Source of the DNA: Palsa-1150 sp036490515
Lineage (GTDB): Bacteria > Myxococcota_A > Polyangia > Polyangiales > Polyangiaceae
Assembly: GCA_036490515.1 (NCBI GenBank)
Contig: DASXDU010000042.1
Span: forward strand, 124,001 to 188,000
Reading direction: 5' to 3'
DNA: 64,000 bases
Part shown: positions 12,311 through 20,524 of the stretch, piece by piece
Position numbering within the stretch: the stretch's first letter is position 1
How the letters are laid out: the number at the start of each line of letters is the position of its first letter
The notes under the pieces: generated by a model
Database searches by the model: none
The model's input: only the letters and a program-made list of their open reading frames with translations
Told to the model about the DNA's origin: nothing
Translations under genes and position numbers: made by a program

Positions 12311-12329
12311 CCGGTGAGGATAGCGCGAG

Positions 12330-13397
12330 CTACTTCGTCTTCTTCTCGGCGACCTTGACGAACTTGAGCGTCATGCGGTCGCTCTCGCCGATGGCCATGT
12401 ACTTCGCGCGGTCCTTGTCGCCGAGCTCGAGGCTCGGGGGCAGCGTCCACACGCCCTCGGGATAGTCCTTCGTGTCCTTCGGGTTGGCGTTGATCTCCGA
12501 CTTGCCCGCGAGCTTGAAGCCCGCCGCCTGCACCTGGTCGATGAGCCACTTCTCGGGGACGTAGCCCTTCTTCGAGCTGGCGATCGGGTCCGCGTCGGGC
12601 GCCGCGCGGTGCTCCTCGATGCCGAGGACCCCGCCCGGCCTGAGCGCGTCGTGGATCGTCGCGAGCCACGGGCCGAGCGTGCCCGAGTTGACCATGCCGT
12701 GCACCTCGCGCATGAGGAGCGCGGCGTCGACGGTGCCGTTCATGTCGAGCTTCGGGGCCTTGCCGTCGACGACCACCGTCTGCACCTTGCCGTAGACCTC
12801 GGGCGCGTCGCCCAGGAACGCCTGGAAGCGCTGCCCGTAGAACGTGCCGCGCGAGTCGGCCGGGCCGTTCGGGTCGTTGTTCGTGTCGATGAGCTTCCCC
12901 TTCGCGGCGAGCACCGGCGCGAGGATCTCGGTGTACCAGCCCTCGCCCGGGCCGACCTCGAGGACCGTCATGTTCGGACGGATGCCGAAGAACTCGAGCG
13001 TCTCGAGCGGGTGGCGCGCGCCGTCGCGCTCCGCGTCGCCCGGCTTGCGCTGCGGGCCCGACAGAGCGGCCTTCACCGCGACGCGCAGGTTGGGGTAGGC
13101 CTTGGTCGCGAGCGTCTTCGCGGCCGCGTGCATCTCGGGCGTCCAGCGCGCGACTTCGGCCTTGTGCTCGCCGGACCACTTCGCGCGGTCCTCGTCGAGC
13201 TTCTTGGCGGCCTCGGCCTTCTTCTTCTCCTCGGGCGTGGGCTCGGGGGGAGGAGGCGGCGTCGTGTCCGCGGGCGGCGCCACGACGGCCACGGGGGGAG
13301 GAGGCGGAGGAGGGGGAGCCGCGGGGGGCGGCTCGGAGCCGCCGCACGCGAGGAGGAGAGAGGAGGAGAGGGCCCAGCCGAGGAGCGTGCGTCGCAT
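12330..13397 (-). CDS. Lipoprotein with a class I SAM-dependent methyltransferase fold
   Basis: The protein has 355 residues. The N-terminus has a lipoprotein signal ending in the lipobox LLLAC at Cys18, then a long Pro/Ala linker and a Lys/Glu-rich helix to about residue 80. The rest is a Rossmann methyltransferase: motif I VLEVGPGEGWYTE near 143-155, an acidic residue after strand 2 (LIDTNNDP), and a C-terminal strand with the fold's usual FKLAGKSE end. It resembles the group of predicted methyltransferases that bacteria export. How an exported enzyme would obtain SAM is not clear; it may bind another ligand. It is followed 19 bases later by the outer-membrane barrel gene on the same strand. 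Confidence 0.82.
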   Translation of the reverse strand: MRRTLLGWALSSSLLLACGGSEPPPAAPPPPPPPPVAVVAPPADTTPPPPPEPTPEEKKKAEAAKKLDEDRAKWSGEHKAEVARWTPEMHAAAKTLATKAYPNLRVAVKAALSGPQRKPGDAERDGARHPLETLEFFGIRPNMTVLEVGPGEGWYTEILAPVLAAKGKLIDTNNDPNGPADSRGTFYGQRFQAFLGDAPEVYGKVQTVVVDGKAPKLDMNGTVDAALLMREVHGMVNSGTLGPWLATIHDALRPGGVLGIEEHRAAPDADPIASSKKGYVPEKWLIDQVQAAGFKLAGKSEINANPKDTKDYPEGVWTLPPSLELGDKDRAKYMAIGESDRMTLKFVKVAEKKTK

Positions 13398-13498
13398 GGG
13401 GCCCTCCTTTAGTCCAGATGTCGGCAGCGCGCTCGCCCCCGCACTTACATCGACTTCGGAGCGACCTCGGCTCAGTCTAGGGATGGGAGGTGACTGCC

Positions 13499-14188
13499 AT
13501 GCAGCGCTTCGTTTGCTTGGGGCTCGGGCTCGTGGGTCTCGCGTTCGTGGTCTCGCAGTGCGGAGGCGCGTCTTCGTCGCTTCCGGCGGGCGGCGACGGG
13601 GGTACGGCGTCGAGCAGCGGCTCGGCGTCTGGCAGCGGTGGCACGACGAGCAGCGGCGGCTCGAAGGGAGGGAGCAGCGGATCGTCGAGCGGCGGCTCGA
13701 CGAGCGGCAGCGGCGGCTCCACGAGCAGCGGGGCGGGAAGCAGCAGCGGGACGGGCAGCAGCGGCGCGAGCAGCAGCGGCGGGACGAGCAGCGGCGGCAC
13801 CGCGAGCAGCAGCGGCTCGGCGAGCAGCAGCGGCACCGGCAGCAGCGGCGGCTCGGGGTCCGGCGGCAGCAGCTCGGGCAACGGGAGCAGCGGCGGCAAC
13901 GGCAGCAGCTCGGGCACGGGCAGCAGCAGCGGCAACGGCGGCGACGACGGCGGCGGGGACCAGTTCCCGTGCGGGAACATGACCTGCGATTCGTCCACGA
14001 CCTACTGCAAGGTCAGCGAAGGCGGCGCCGCGGGCGCCGACGGCGGAAGCAAGACCACCTACGCCTGCACCCCGTTCCCGCTGACGTGCGGCAAGAACCC
14101 GTCGTGCCAGTGCCTCGGCATCACGACGCCCGGCTGCAAGTGCGACGACTCCGGCGGAGGCCTCACCGTCACGTGCATGTTCCCGTAG
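13499..14188 (+). CDS. Ser-Gly-rich lipoprotein with Cys-rich C-terminal domain
   Basis: The ATG at 13499 is chosen because GGGAGG ends 8 bases upstream; a GTG at 13490 lies within that site. The protein has 229 residues. A signal peptide ends at a Cys in VVSQCGG. Residues about 35-155 are an almost pure Ser-Gly tract with occasional Thr and Ala, encoded by AGCAGCGGC-like DNA repeats. The last 70 residues hold 8 cysteines (for example MTCDSSTTYC and SCQCLGITTPGCKC), likely disulfide-bonded. The tract resembles stalks that hold surface domains off the myxobacterial outer membrane. Function is unknown. It ends 3 bases from the stop of the convergent phosphoesterase gene. Confidence 0.8.
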   Translation: MQRFVCLGLGLVGLAFVVSQCGGASSSLPAGGDGGTASSSGSASGSGGTTSSGGSKGGSSGSSSGGSTSGSGGSTSSGAGSSSGTGSSGASSSGGTSSGGTASSSGSASSSGTGSSGGSGSGGSSSGNGSSGGNGSSSGTGSSSGNGGDDGGGDQFPCGNMTCDSSTTYCKVSEGGAAGADGGSKTTYACTPFPLTCGKNPSCQCLGITTPGCKCDDSGGGLTVTCMFP

Positions 14189-14191
14189 AGC

Positions 14192-16909
14192 CTACCGCTG
14201 GACGCCGCGCATCCAGCGCGTGACCTGCGAGTCGAGCCCCGGCTGCTCGTCGGGCTCGTCGAACGTCCAGCTCTCGGTGAGCGTTCGCTCGACCTCGCTC
14301 GCGCCCGTGCCGCACGCCAGCGGCCACGAGCGCGGCGTGTACGTGAACGGCGTGTAGTCCGGCGTCGACGTGAAGAGGTCGAACGGCACCGCCGCGTTCG
14401 CGACGAGCGCGTTCCTGTACGGCTTGCCGAGGATGTTCGCGAACAGCTTGTGCAGCGACGCCACGTCCGCGTGCGCGTGCGACACCGACGCGTGCTTCAC
14501 CCACGGCGACACGAACACGACCGGCGCCCTGTGGCTGTCGACGTGCTCGCCGCCCTGCGACGGATCGTCCTCGGTGATGACGACGAGCGTCGACGGCCAG
14601 AGGGGCGAGTGCGTGATGGCGTCCACGATCATCCCGGTCGCCTCGTCGTTCACCGCGCAGAACGTCTCGGGCGTCGGGTTCGTCGGCGACACGCCGAAGG
14701 TGTGGTCGTTCGGGAGCGTCATGTAGACGAATGTCCCGAGGTCGCAGAGGACGCGGAGCCGCCCGGCCGCGTAGCAGGCCTTCTCGTCGTCGTCGTGCCC
14801 GATGTTCTGGAACGGGCCGCCGGGGTACCGGCCGTCGATCGCCGGGGGGACCTGATCGTCCTTCTGCGGGCTGCCGACGATCTCGCCGAGGACCTGGTAC
14901 TGGACGCCGTTGTTCCCGAGCCAGTCGAAGAGCGAGCCCTCGACGGGTTCGCCCACGGGGATGACGCCGCCGCCGGGGATGGAGTACGCGTTGCGCCCGC
15001 TGCCGGCGACGGCCCAGGTGCGCTCGTTGAAATCGTTCGTGCGCCCGTAGGTGGCCCAGACGTGGCCCTGCGTCGAGTAGATCGCGTCGGTGTAGTAGTT
15101 GTCGCTGATGGCGTAGGTGCGGGCGAGCGCGCGCAGGTTATGCCAGATGCTGTCCATGTCGCTCGGGCTCGACTTGAGTAGGTAGTCCGGGTCGCCGTTC
15201 GCGCCGGGGATGTCGGCGAAGAGCCCGTCGAAGCCCTTGTTCTCGCGCACGATGAAGACGATGTGCTGGAGGAGCGGCGAGGGGCCCTGCGTGTTCGTCG
15301 CCGGGACCGGGAAGTCGTTCGCGCCCGGCGGGCACGACACCGTGCTCGTGCCGTCCATCGTCGCCGGCAGGTCCGCCGCCGTGACGTACGCCGCGCCGGC
15401 CGAGAGGTCGCTCGCGCTCGGCGCCGGCACGTGCTGGATGCCGCCTCGCATCCGCGCGTCGATGTCGCTGTTGCCGATGGCGAAGTAGAGCGGCCGGGGC
15501 CCCGTCCCGTGGCCGCGCATCTCGCTGACGACGATCGAGCCGTCGCCGCGCACGACGACGCCCGAAGGCCACCACCCCGTGGGAACCATCCCGGCAGGCG
15601 TAACCGCGGGCGGCGTCTTCGTGAGGTCGACGTCGTACGCCGCGACCGCGTTCCGGCCGCTCCAGGCGACGTAGAGGCGCGCGCTCGCGGGGTCGTACGC
15701 GAGCGTCGACGGCTCGGTGCCGTGGAGGGACTCGCTCGCGTCGATGGGCACCGAGGTCACCGTGCCCGCGGTGCGGTCCACGAGCGAGAGCGTGTCGCCG
15801 AGATCGTTCGCCACCGCCATCCAGCGCGCGTCGAGGAACGCGACGCCCTCGGGGTCCGCGTCGGTCGCGTACGTGTGGCTCACGGTGGGCGCGCTCGGCG
15901 TGCTCACGTCGACCGCGAGCACCTTCTGGCCGGCCCACATCGACACGTACGCCGTGCTCCCGGTCGGGTCGTTCGGGTCGAAGGAGACCTGGAACGTCTC
16001 GCTGTCGCCGAGGCCCACCTGCCCGAGGAGCTGCTTGAACGTGCTCGACGCCGGGTCGACGTCGTAGAGGAGGAGCGTCTTGTCGAACACGCTCGTCACC
16101 GCGAGCTTCTTGCCGTCGGGCGACGCGGCGAGGCCGGCGACGTACCACATGCCGGCGCTGCCCTCCTGGGCGTGGCCTGCCGGCAGCGTGATCGAGGCCG
16201 AGTCCGTCCGGGTGAGCGCGCCGGTCGTCGTGTCGACCGAGAGCGCCTGGACGACGCCGTCGTCCGTGGCGACGTAGAGCGTCCCGGGCGGGACGAAGGC
16301 GGCCGCGCTGTTGAGCGTCTCGGGGTTCGCGAACTTCACGTACCCGGTGACCGGCGTCGTCCCCGCGCCGATCTTCGCCGGATCGATGACGCGCACCGCG
16401 TGGTCCACCGGGCCGTCGTCGACCGTGACGACGAGCCCCCCGTCGCCGAGCGCGCCGAGGTACGTCGTGAGGCCCCCCTCGAGGTCGTCCTCGTCGAACA
16501 CCCAGTCGCTGCCGGCGGGCGCGATGCGCCTGCCGTCGGGGAGGATGACCGTCCCCGCGTCCGCCGGATCGAGGCCCGCGTACTTGGCCGACTCGCCCGA
16601 CGCGGCGCTCGCCGTGCACTGCCCCTGCACGACCGGCGGCGTCCCCCCGTCCCACGCCGGGCACGCGTCGGCGTGCGGGATGGCAGCCCAGGCGCCCGTG
16701 TTCTGGCACACGTAGGGTGTCGCGTTCTCGGAGCACGTCACGAGGTTCGTGCAGTCGTAGGCGCACGAGATCGTGATGGCCGCGAAGTCCTCCGGATCGG
16801 CCGAGTCGTCGCCCGCGTCGGCCGCCTGCTCCCCGCCGCCGTCCTTCTTCGAGCCGCACCCGCACGCGACCAGCAGCGCCCCGAGGACGCAGAGACGCCG
16901 AAAGACCAT
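14192..16909 (-). CDS. Exported beta-propeller / phosphoesterase fusion lipoprotein
   Basis: Starting at the ATG at 16909 the protein has 905 residues; the open frame runs far upstream but there is no signal peptide there. The lipobox is LLVACG near residue 16. Residues about 80-500 form a seven-bladed YVTN/lactonase-like propeller with SPDGKKLAVTS-type strands. Residues about 520-880 match the phospholipase C/acid phosphatase branch of the alkaline phosphatase superfamily: FIVRENKGFDGLF, a YSTQGHVWATYGR segment, and LVVITEDDPSQGGEHVD near the C-terminal metal site. The same propeller-phosphoesterase pairing occurs in other bacteria. The natural substrate, likely a phosphate mono- or diester outside the cell, cannot be read from sequence. 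Only 24 bases separate its start from the divergent SGNH gene. Confidence 0.88.
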   Translation of the reverse strand: MVFRRLCVLGALLVACGCGSKKDGGGEQAADAGDDSADPEDFAAITISCAYDCTNLVTCSENATPYVCQNTGAWAAIPHADACPAWDGGTPPVVQGQCTASAASGESAKYAGLDPADAGTVILPDGRRIAPAGSDWVFDEDDLEGGLTTYLGALGDGGLVVTVDDGPVDHAVRVIDPAKIGAGTTPVTGYVKFANPETLNSAAAFVPPGTLYVATDDGVVQALSVDTTTGALTRTDSASITLPAGHAQEGSAGMWYVAGLAASPDGKKLAVTSVFDKTLLLYDVDPASSTFKQLLGQVGLGDSETFQVSFDPNDPTGSTAYVSMWAGQKVLAVDVSTPSAPTVSHTYATDADPEGVAFLDARWMAVANDLGDTLSLVDRTAGTVTSVPIDASESLHGTEPSTLAYDPASARLYVAWSGRNAVAAYDVDLTKTPPAVTPAGMVPTGWWPSGVVVRGDGSIVVSEMRGHGTGPRPLYFAIGNSDIDARMRGGIQHVPAPSASDLSAGAAYVTAADLPATMDGTSTVSCPPGANDFPVPATNTQGPSPLLQHIVFIVRENKGFDGLFADIPGANGDPDYLLKSSPSDMDSIWHNLRALARTYAISDNYYTDAIYSTQGHVWATYGRTNDFNERTWAVAGSGRNAYSIPGGGVIPVGEPVEGSLFDWLGNNGVQYQVLGEIVGSPQKDDQVPPAIDGRYPGGPFQNIGHDDDEKACYAAGRLRVLCDLGTFVYMTLPNDHTFGVSPTNPTPETFCAVNDEATGMIVDAITHSPLWPSTLVVITEDDPSQGGEHVDSHRAPVVFVSPWVKHASVSHAHADVASLHKLFANILGKPYRNALVANAAVPFDLFTSTPDYTPFTYTPRSWPLACGTGASEVERTLTESWTFDEPDEQPGLDSQVTRWMRGVQR

Positions 16910-16933
16910 CGCGGCCAGTGTACAGTCGGGGTC

Positions 16934-18316
16934 GTGCGAGCGCGTCTCGGGTGCGTCCTCCTCCTGGCTGTAGCCGCGTGCTCGCGGAGCGAGGCCCGGG
17001 AGACGCCCGGGGCTGGGGAGTCCATCGCGCCCGCGTCGGCGTCTGCCCCTCCGTCCGCGTCGGCGTCCGCGCTTGCGTCCGCGTCGGCGTCCGCCGACGC
17101 CTGTCCACCGCTCCACTTCGATCTCCCCGATCCCGTCGCCATCGCCGGGCTCGATCCTCCGCTCGTCGAGGTCGACGACGGGCACGGCTCGCTCGAGCGC
17201 TTCTTCGAGAAGACGGCGCTGCTCCTCCGCGGCCGCGCGAAGAACCCGGTGCGCATCGGCGTCTACGGCGATTCGAACGGCACGATGGACTTCATGACCG
17301 GCGAGATGCGACGCGTCCTCCAGACGTCGCACGGCGACGCGGGGCACGGCTACGTGGCGCTCGCGCGGCCGTGGAACTGGTACCGCCACCAGTATGTCGT
17401 CACCGACTACGACGACCAGGCGTGGAACGCGTACACCGTCACGACGCACCCGACGCCCGAGATGGACCCCTGGTACGGGCAGGGGCTCATCGTCGCGCAG
17501 AGCAAGCAGTCTGGCGCGCGCACGTGGGTGCAGACGGCGCCGGACGGGGCGCCCATCGGCGCGCGCGCCACGGGCTTCGAGGTCTGGTACCTCGCGTGGC
17601 CGCGCGGCGGCTCGTTCGACGTGAAGGTCGACGGCGAGGTGAACGGCCACGCCGACACCCATGCCGAAGGGGAGCCGCACCTCGGCTTCGTCCGCGTCGA
17701 CGTGCCCGACGGCCCGCACAAGATGGTCGCCGTCACGACGAGCCCGCGCCCCGTGCGTCTCCTCGGCGCGGTCGTCGACCGCGACGTGCCGGGCTTCCAG
17801 GTCGACGGCCTCGGCGTCGGCTCGCTCAACTGCCTCTGCGTCCTTCGCGAGAGCGAGGCGCTCGACCACGAGATCTTCGCGCACCGGCCGTACGACCTCG
17901 TCGTCTTCCACATCGGGTCGAACACCTGGAACCCGGCGGTGATGGATCCGGTCGCGTGCATGAAGGAGGTCATCGCGCGCCTCCGCCGCGCCGTGCCCGA
18001 CGTGAGCGTGATGGTGATGACGCCACCCGACTGGGGCGAGCACGGCAGCAAGCACACGCCCGGCTGGCTGAAGAAGGTCGAGGCGCAGCTCCGCCAGTCG
18101 GCCGACGAGGCGCCCGCCGCGTTCTACGACTTCCGGACCGCGATGGGCGGCGAGGGCTCGATGGCGCGCTTTCTCGGCATGAACCTCACGCAGGGCGACG
18201 GCATCCACTTCAACGCCAAGGGCGGCGCGTTCGTGGCCGACCGCCTCATCGCGTCGCTGGGGCGTGCGTTCGCGCACTGGGCGGAGAGCCACCCGCGTGC
18301 CGGGTGCGCTCCATGA
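16934..18316 (+). CDS. SGNH/GDSL-family hydrolase lipoprotein
   Basis: The GTG at 16934 gives 460 residues and a short lipoprotein signal ending in AVAAC (Cys16). An Ala-Ser alternating linker spans about residues 33-56. The catalytic blocks follow: block I VYGDSNG with Ser114, the block III equivalent FHIGSNTWN, and DGIHFNAKG with the Asp-His pair near the C-terminus. Between blocks I and III sits an inserted jelly-roll-like region of about 130 residues. Related proteins remove acetyl groups from polysaccharide or peptidoglycan. The ATG of the amidase gene overlaps its stop (ATGA at 18313-18316), so the two are coupled. Confidence 0.87.
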   Translation: MRARLGCVLLLAVAACSRSEARETPGAGESIAPASASAPPSASASALASASASADACPPLHFDLPDPVAIAGLDPPLVEVDDGHGSLERFFEKTALLLRGRAKNPVRIGVYGDSNGTMDFMTGEMRRVLQTSHGDAGHGYVALARPWNWYRHQYVVTDYDDQAWNAYTVTTHPTPEMDPWYGQGLIVAQSKQSGARTWVQTAPDGAPIGARATGFEVWYLAWPRGGSFDVKVDGEVNGHADTHAEGEPHLGFVRVDVPDGPHKMVAVTTSPRPVRLLGAVVDRDVPGFQVDGLGVGSLNCLCVLRESEALDHEIFAHRPYDLVVFHIGSNTWNPAVMDPVACMKEVIARLRRAVPDVSVMVMTPPDWGEHGSKHTPGWLKKVEAQLRQSADEAPAAFYDFRTAMGGEGSMARFLGMNLTQGDGIHFNAKGGAFVADRLIASLGRAFAHWAESHPRAGCAP

Positions 18317-19971
18317 GAGGCGGGGGGCTCGACCGGAGGGGGTTCCTGGCGCTCGGGGCCGCGGCGGCGCTCCCGGCGTGCGCGCCTGCCGCGGTTACGG
18401 CAGGCGGCGCGCGTCCTCCGGGAGCCGCGGTGGCAGGGATGGGGACGGGTGCGGCCCCGTTCGCGCCGCCTCCCCACGCCGAGATCGAGGAGGCCACCGT
18501 CGCCGACCTCGCCGCGCGCCTCGCACGCGGGGACCTCACGTCGGTCGCGCTCGTCGACGCGTACGTCGCGCGGATCGAGGCGCTCGATCGCGCACCCGCG
18601 GGTCCGATGCTCCACGCCGTCCTCGAGCTCGATCCCGACGCGCGCGCCGCGGCTGCCCGGCTCGACGAAGAGCGACACGCGGGGCGCGTGCGCGGACCGC
18701 TCCACGGCATCCCGGTCCTCGTGAAGGACAACGTCGACACGGCGGGCCGCACGCAGACGAGCGCCGGCTCGCTGGCCCTCGCCGGCGCACCCGCGCCGCG
18801 GGACGCGCATCTCGTCACGCGCCTTCGCGAGGCGGGCGCCGTCCTCCTCGGCAAGGCGAACCTCAGCGAGTGGGCGAACATCCGCGACGCGCACTCGGTG
18901 AGCGGCTGGAGCGCGCGCGGCGGCCTGACGCGGAACCCCTACGCGCTCGACCGGAACACGAGCGGCTCGAGCTCGGGCTCCGCCGCCGCCGTCGCCGCGA
19001 GCCTCTGCGCCGTCGCCGTGGGCACCGAGACGAACGGCTCCATCATGAGCCCCTCGCAGATCCAGGGGCTCGTCGGCGTGAAGCCGACGGTGGGCCTCGT
19101 CAGCCGCGCGGGCGTCATCCCCATCTCGCACACGCAGGACACGGCCGGGCCCATGGCGCGCACCGTCGCCGACGCGGCGATCCTCCTCGCGGCCCTCGCC
19201 GGCGCCGACCCGGCCGATCCCGTGACGGCGCACATCGGCGCGCTGCCTCCCGCGCAGCTCGCGCGAGGAGGAGCACGTGGCAAGCGCATCGGCGTCCTCC
19301 GCCCCGGCTGGATGGGCCCGAGCGTGAAGCCCGCGTTCGAGGGAGCGATGGAGATCCTGCGCCGCCTCGGCGCGGTGCTCGTCGACGTCGAGCCGCCGAA
19401 GCCGCCGCCGGAGTACGAGGACGCCGAGCTCGCGGTGCTCCTCACCGAGCTCAAGACGGACCTCGCGGCGTACCTCGCGACGCGCGGCCACCCGGGGATG
19501 CGGACGCTCGACGACGTCATCCGGTTCAACCGCGAGCACGCGCGCGAGGAGCTCGCAGCGTTCGGGCAGGACCTCTTCGAGAAGGCCGCGGCCAAGGGCG
19601 GGCTCGACGCGAAGGAGTACGTGGACGCGCTCGCAGTCTGCCGGCGGGCGGCGCGCGACGAGGGGATCGACGCGATGCTTCGCGGCCACCAGCTCGACGC
19701 GCTGACGGCGCCGACGGGCGGGCCGGCGTGGCTGACGGACTTCGTGAACGGGGACTCCTTCACGGGCGCGGGCTACGAGCTGGCCGCGGTCGCGGGCTAC
19801 CCGAGCGTGACGGTGCCGTGCGGGGCGGCGAAGGGGCTGCCGCTGGGCGTGTGCTTCATGGCAGGGGCGTGGTCGGAGGGCGTGCTCCTGGAGATCGCGT
19901 TCGACTACGAGCAGGAAAGCCGGCATCGAAGGGCGCCGACGTACGCGGTAGCGACGGCGATGGGGGTGTGA
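18313..19971 (+). CDS. Tat-exported amidase (amidase signature family)
   Basis: The protein has 552 residues. It begins with a twin-arginine signal, LDRRGFLALGAAAALPAC, which could also be lipidated at Cys23. The amidase signature triad is present: Lys138 in VLVKDN, the cis-Ser in the SGSSSGSAAA stretch (about Ser219), and nucleophile Ser243 in GTETNGSI. The closest relatives are exported amidases similar to AtzF/GatA-like and peptide amidases. Tat export implies folding in the cytoplasm before transport. It is translationally coupled to the upstream SGNH hydrolase. Both act outside the cytoplasm, so sequential attack on one polymer or amide ester is possible but not shown. Confidence 0.9.
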   Translation: MRGGGLDRRGFLALGAAAALPACAPAAVTAGGARPPGAAVAGMGTGAAPFAPPPHAEIEEATVADLAARLARGDLTSVALVDAYVARIEALDRAPAGPMLHAVLELDPDARAAAARLDEERHAGRVRGPLHGIPVLVKDNVDTAGRTQTSAGSLALAGAPAPRDAHLVTRLREAGAVLLGKANLSEWANIRDAHSVSGWSARGGLTRNPYALDRNTSGSSSGSAAAVAASLCAVAVGTETNGSIMSPSQIQGLVGVKPTVGLVSRAGVIPISHTQDTAGPMARTVADAAILLAALAGADPADPVTAHIGALPPAQLARGGARGKRIGVLRPGWMGPSVKPAFEGAMEILRRLGAVLVDVEPPKPPPEYEDAELAVLLTELKTDLAAYLATRGHPGMRTLDDVIRFNREHAREELAAFGQDLFEKAAAKGGLDAKEYVDALAVCRRAARDEGIDAMLRGHQLDALTAPTGGPAWLTDFVNGDSFTGAGYELAAVAGYPSVTVPCGAAKGLPLGVCFMAGAWSEGVLLEIAFDYEQESRHRRAPTYAVATAMGV

Positions 19972-20524
19972 CCGGGCCGGTCCGATTGCCGTCGTGGCGT
20001 ACGAAGGTGGACGACGCCTCGTCTTCTTGGTCTCGGCCGCCGGCGCCGCGCACTCGGATGCGCAATTGCCCGGAAGGCCCGAGGAAGCGGCGCCGAAGAA
20101 CGCGGAACCGTCGCTCTGGAGTGGACGAACCGGCGCGGCCTCGGTCCCCCGGTGGCGCGTGCCGCGACACGAACGGATTCGCTCCGCGGGACCCACCGGT
20201 TCCTTGGCTGGGACAAACCCCCTCGTCCCATCGGAGCAAGGGGTGCGTCTCGCGCACGAGATCGTGAGCCCTCGCGCTCGAGCCGGTACGTCCTCGCGCT
20301 CGAAGGGTGGATGCGTGCGAACCGACGGGACGGTCGGCGCGAACCGGGGGGTATGTGCGGCGTGACGCGCGGGTACGTCCTCGCGCCCGAGGGGTTCGTC
20401 CTCGCGCACGAATCGCGTGGATCTCGAGCGCGCGCCCGCGGTACCCGGCGACCGGCCGCTTCGTTCCCTCGAGGGCCGCGTCCGCCGCGCGCGCGAGCTC
20501 GCGCATGCCGGAACGCGATTCGCT
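19972..20524. repeat. Non-coding stretch with degenerate GTCCTCGCGC repeats
   Basis: This 553-base gap between the amidase and the aldo/keto reductase has no convincing coding frame. From about 20240 to 20421 there are imperfect copies of a 23-base unit: TACGTCCTCGCGCTCGAAGG at 20287, TACGTCCTCGCGCCCGAGGG at 20373, and TTCGTCCTCGCGCACGAATC at 20396. The last two are exactly 23 bases apart. Weaker copies (CTCGCGCACGAGATCGTGAG) sit near 20250. GCGAACCG also recurs (GCGAACCGACGGG, GCGCGAACCGGGG). It may be a decayed tandem repeat, a dispersed intergenic element of the genome, or a regulatory array. No promoter is recognisable. Confidence 0.55.

Noticed and set aside
13600..13945. CRISPR array or minisatellite locus
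   Set aside because: The repeats are in-frame Ser-Gly codons with no fixed-length spacers; no Cas gene is nearby.
16910..18292. Upstream extension of the phosphoesterase frame
   Set aside because: The extra residues are an Arg/Val/His-rich antisense reading of the SGNH gene; the signal peptide starts at 16909.
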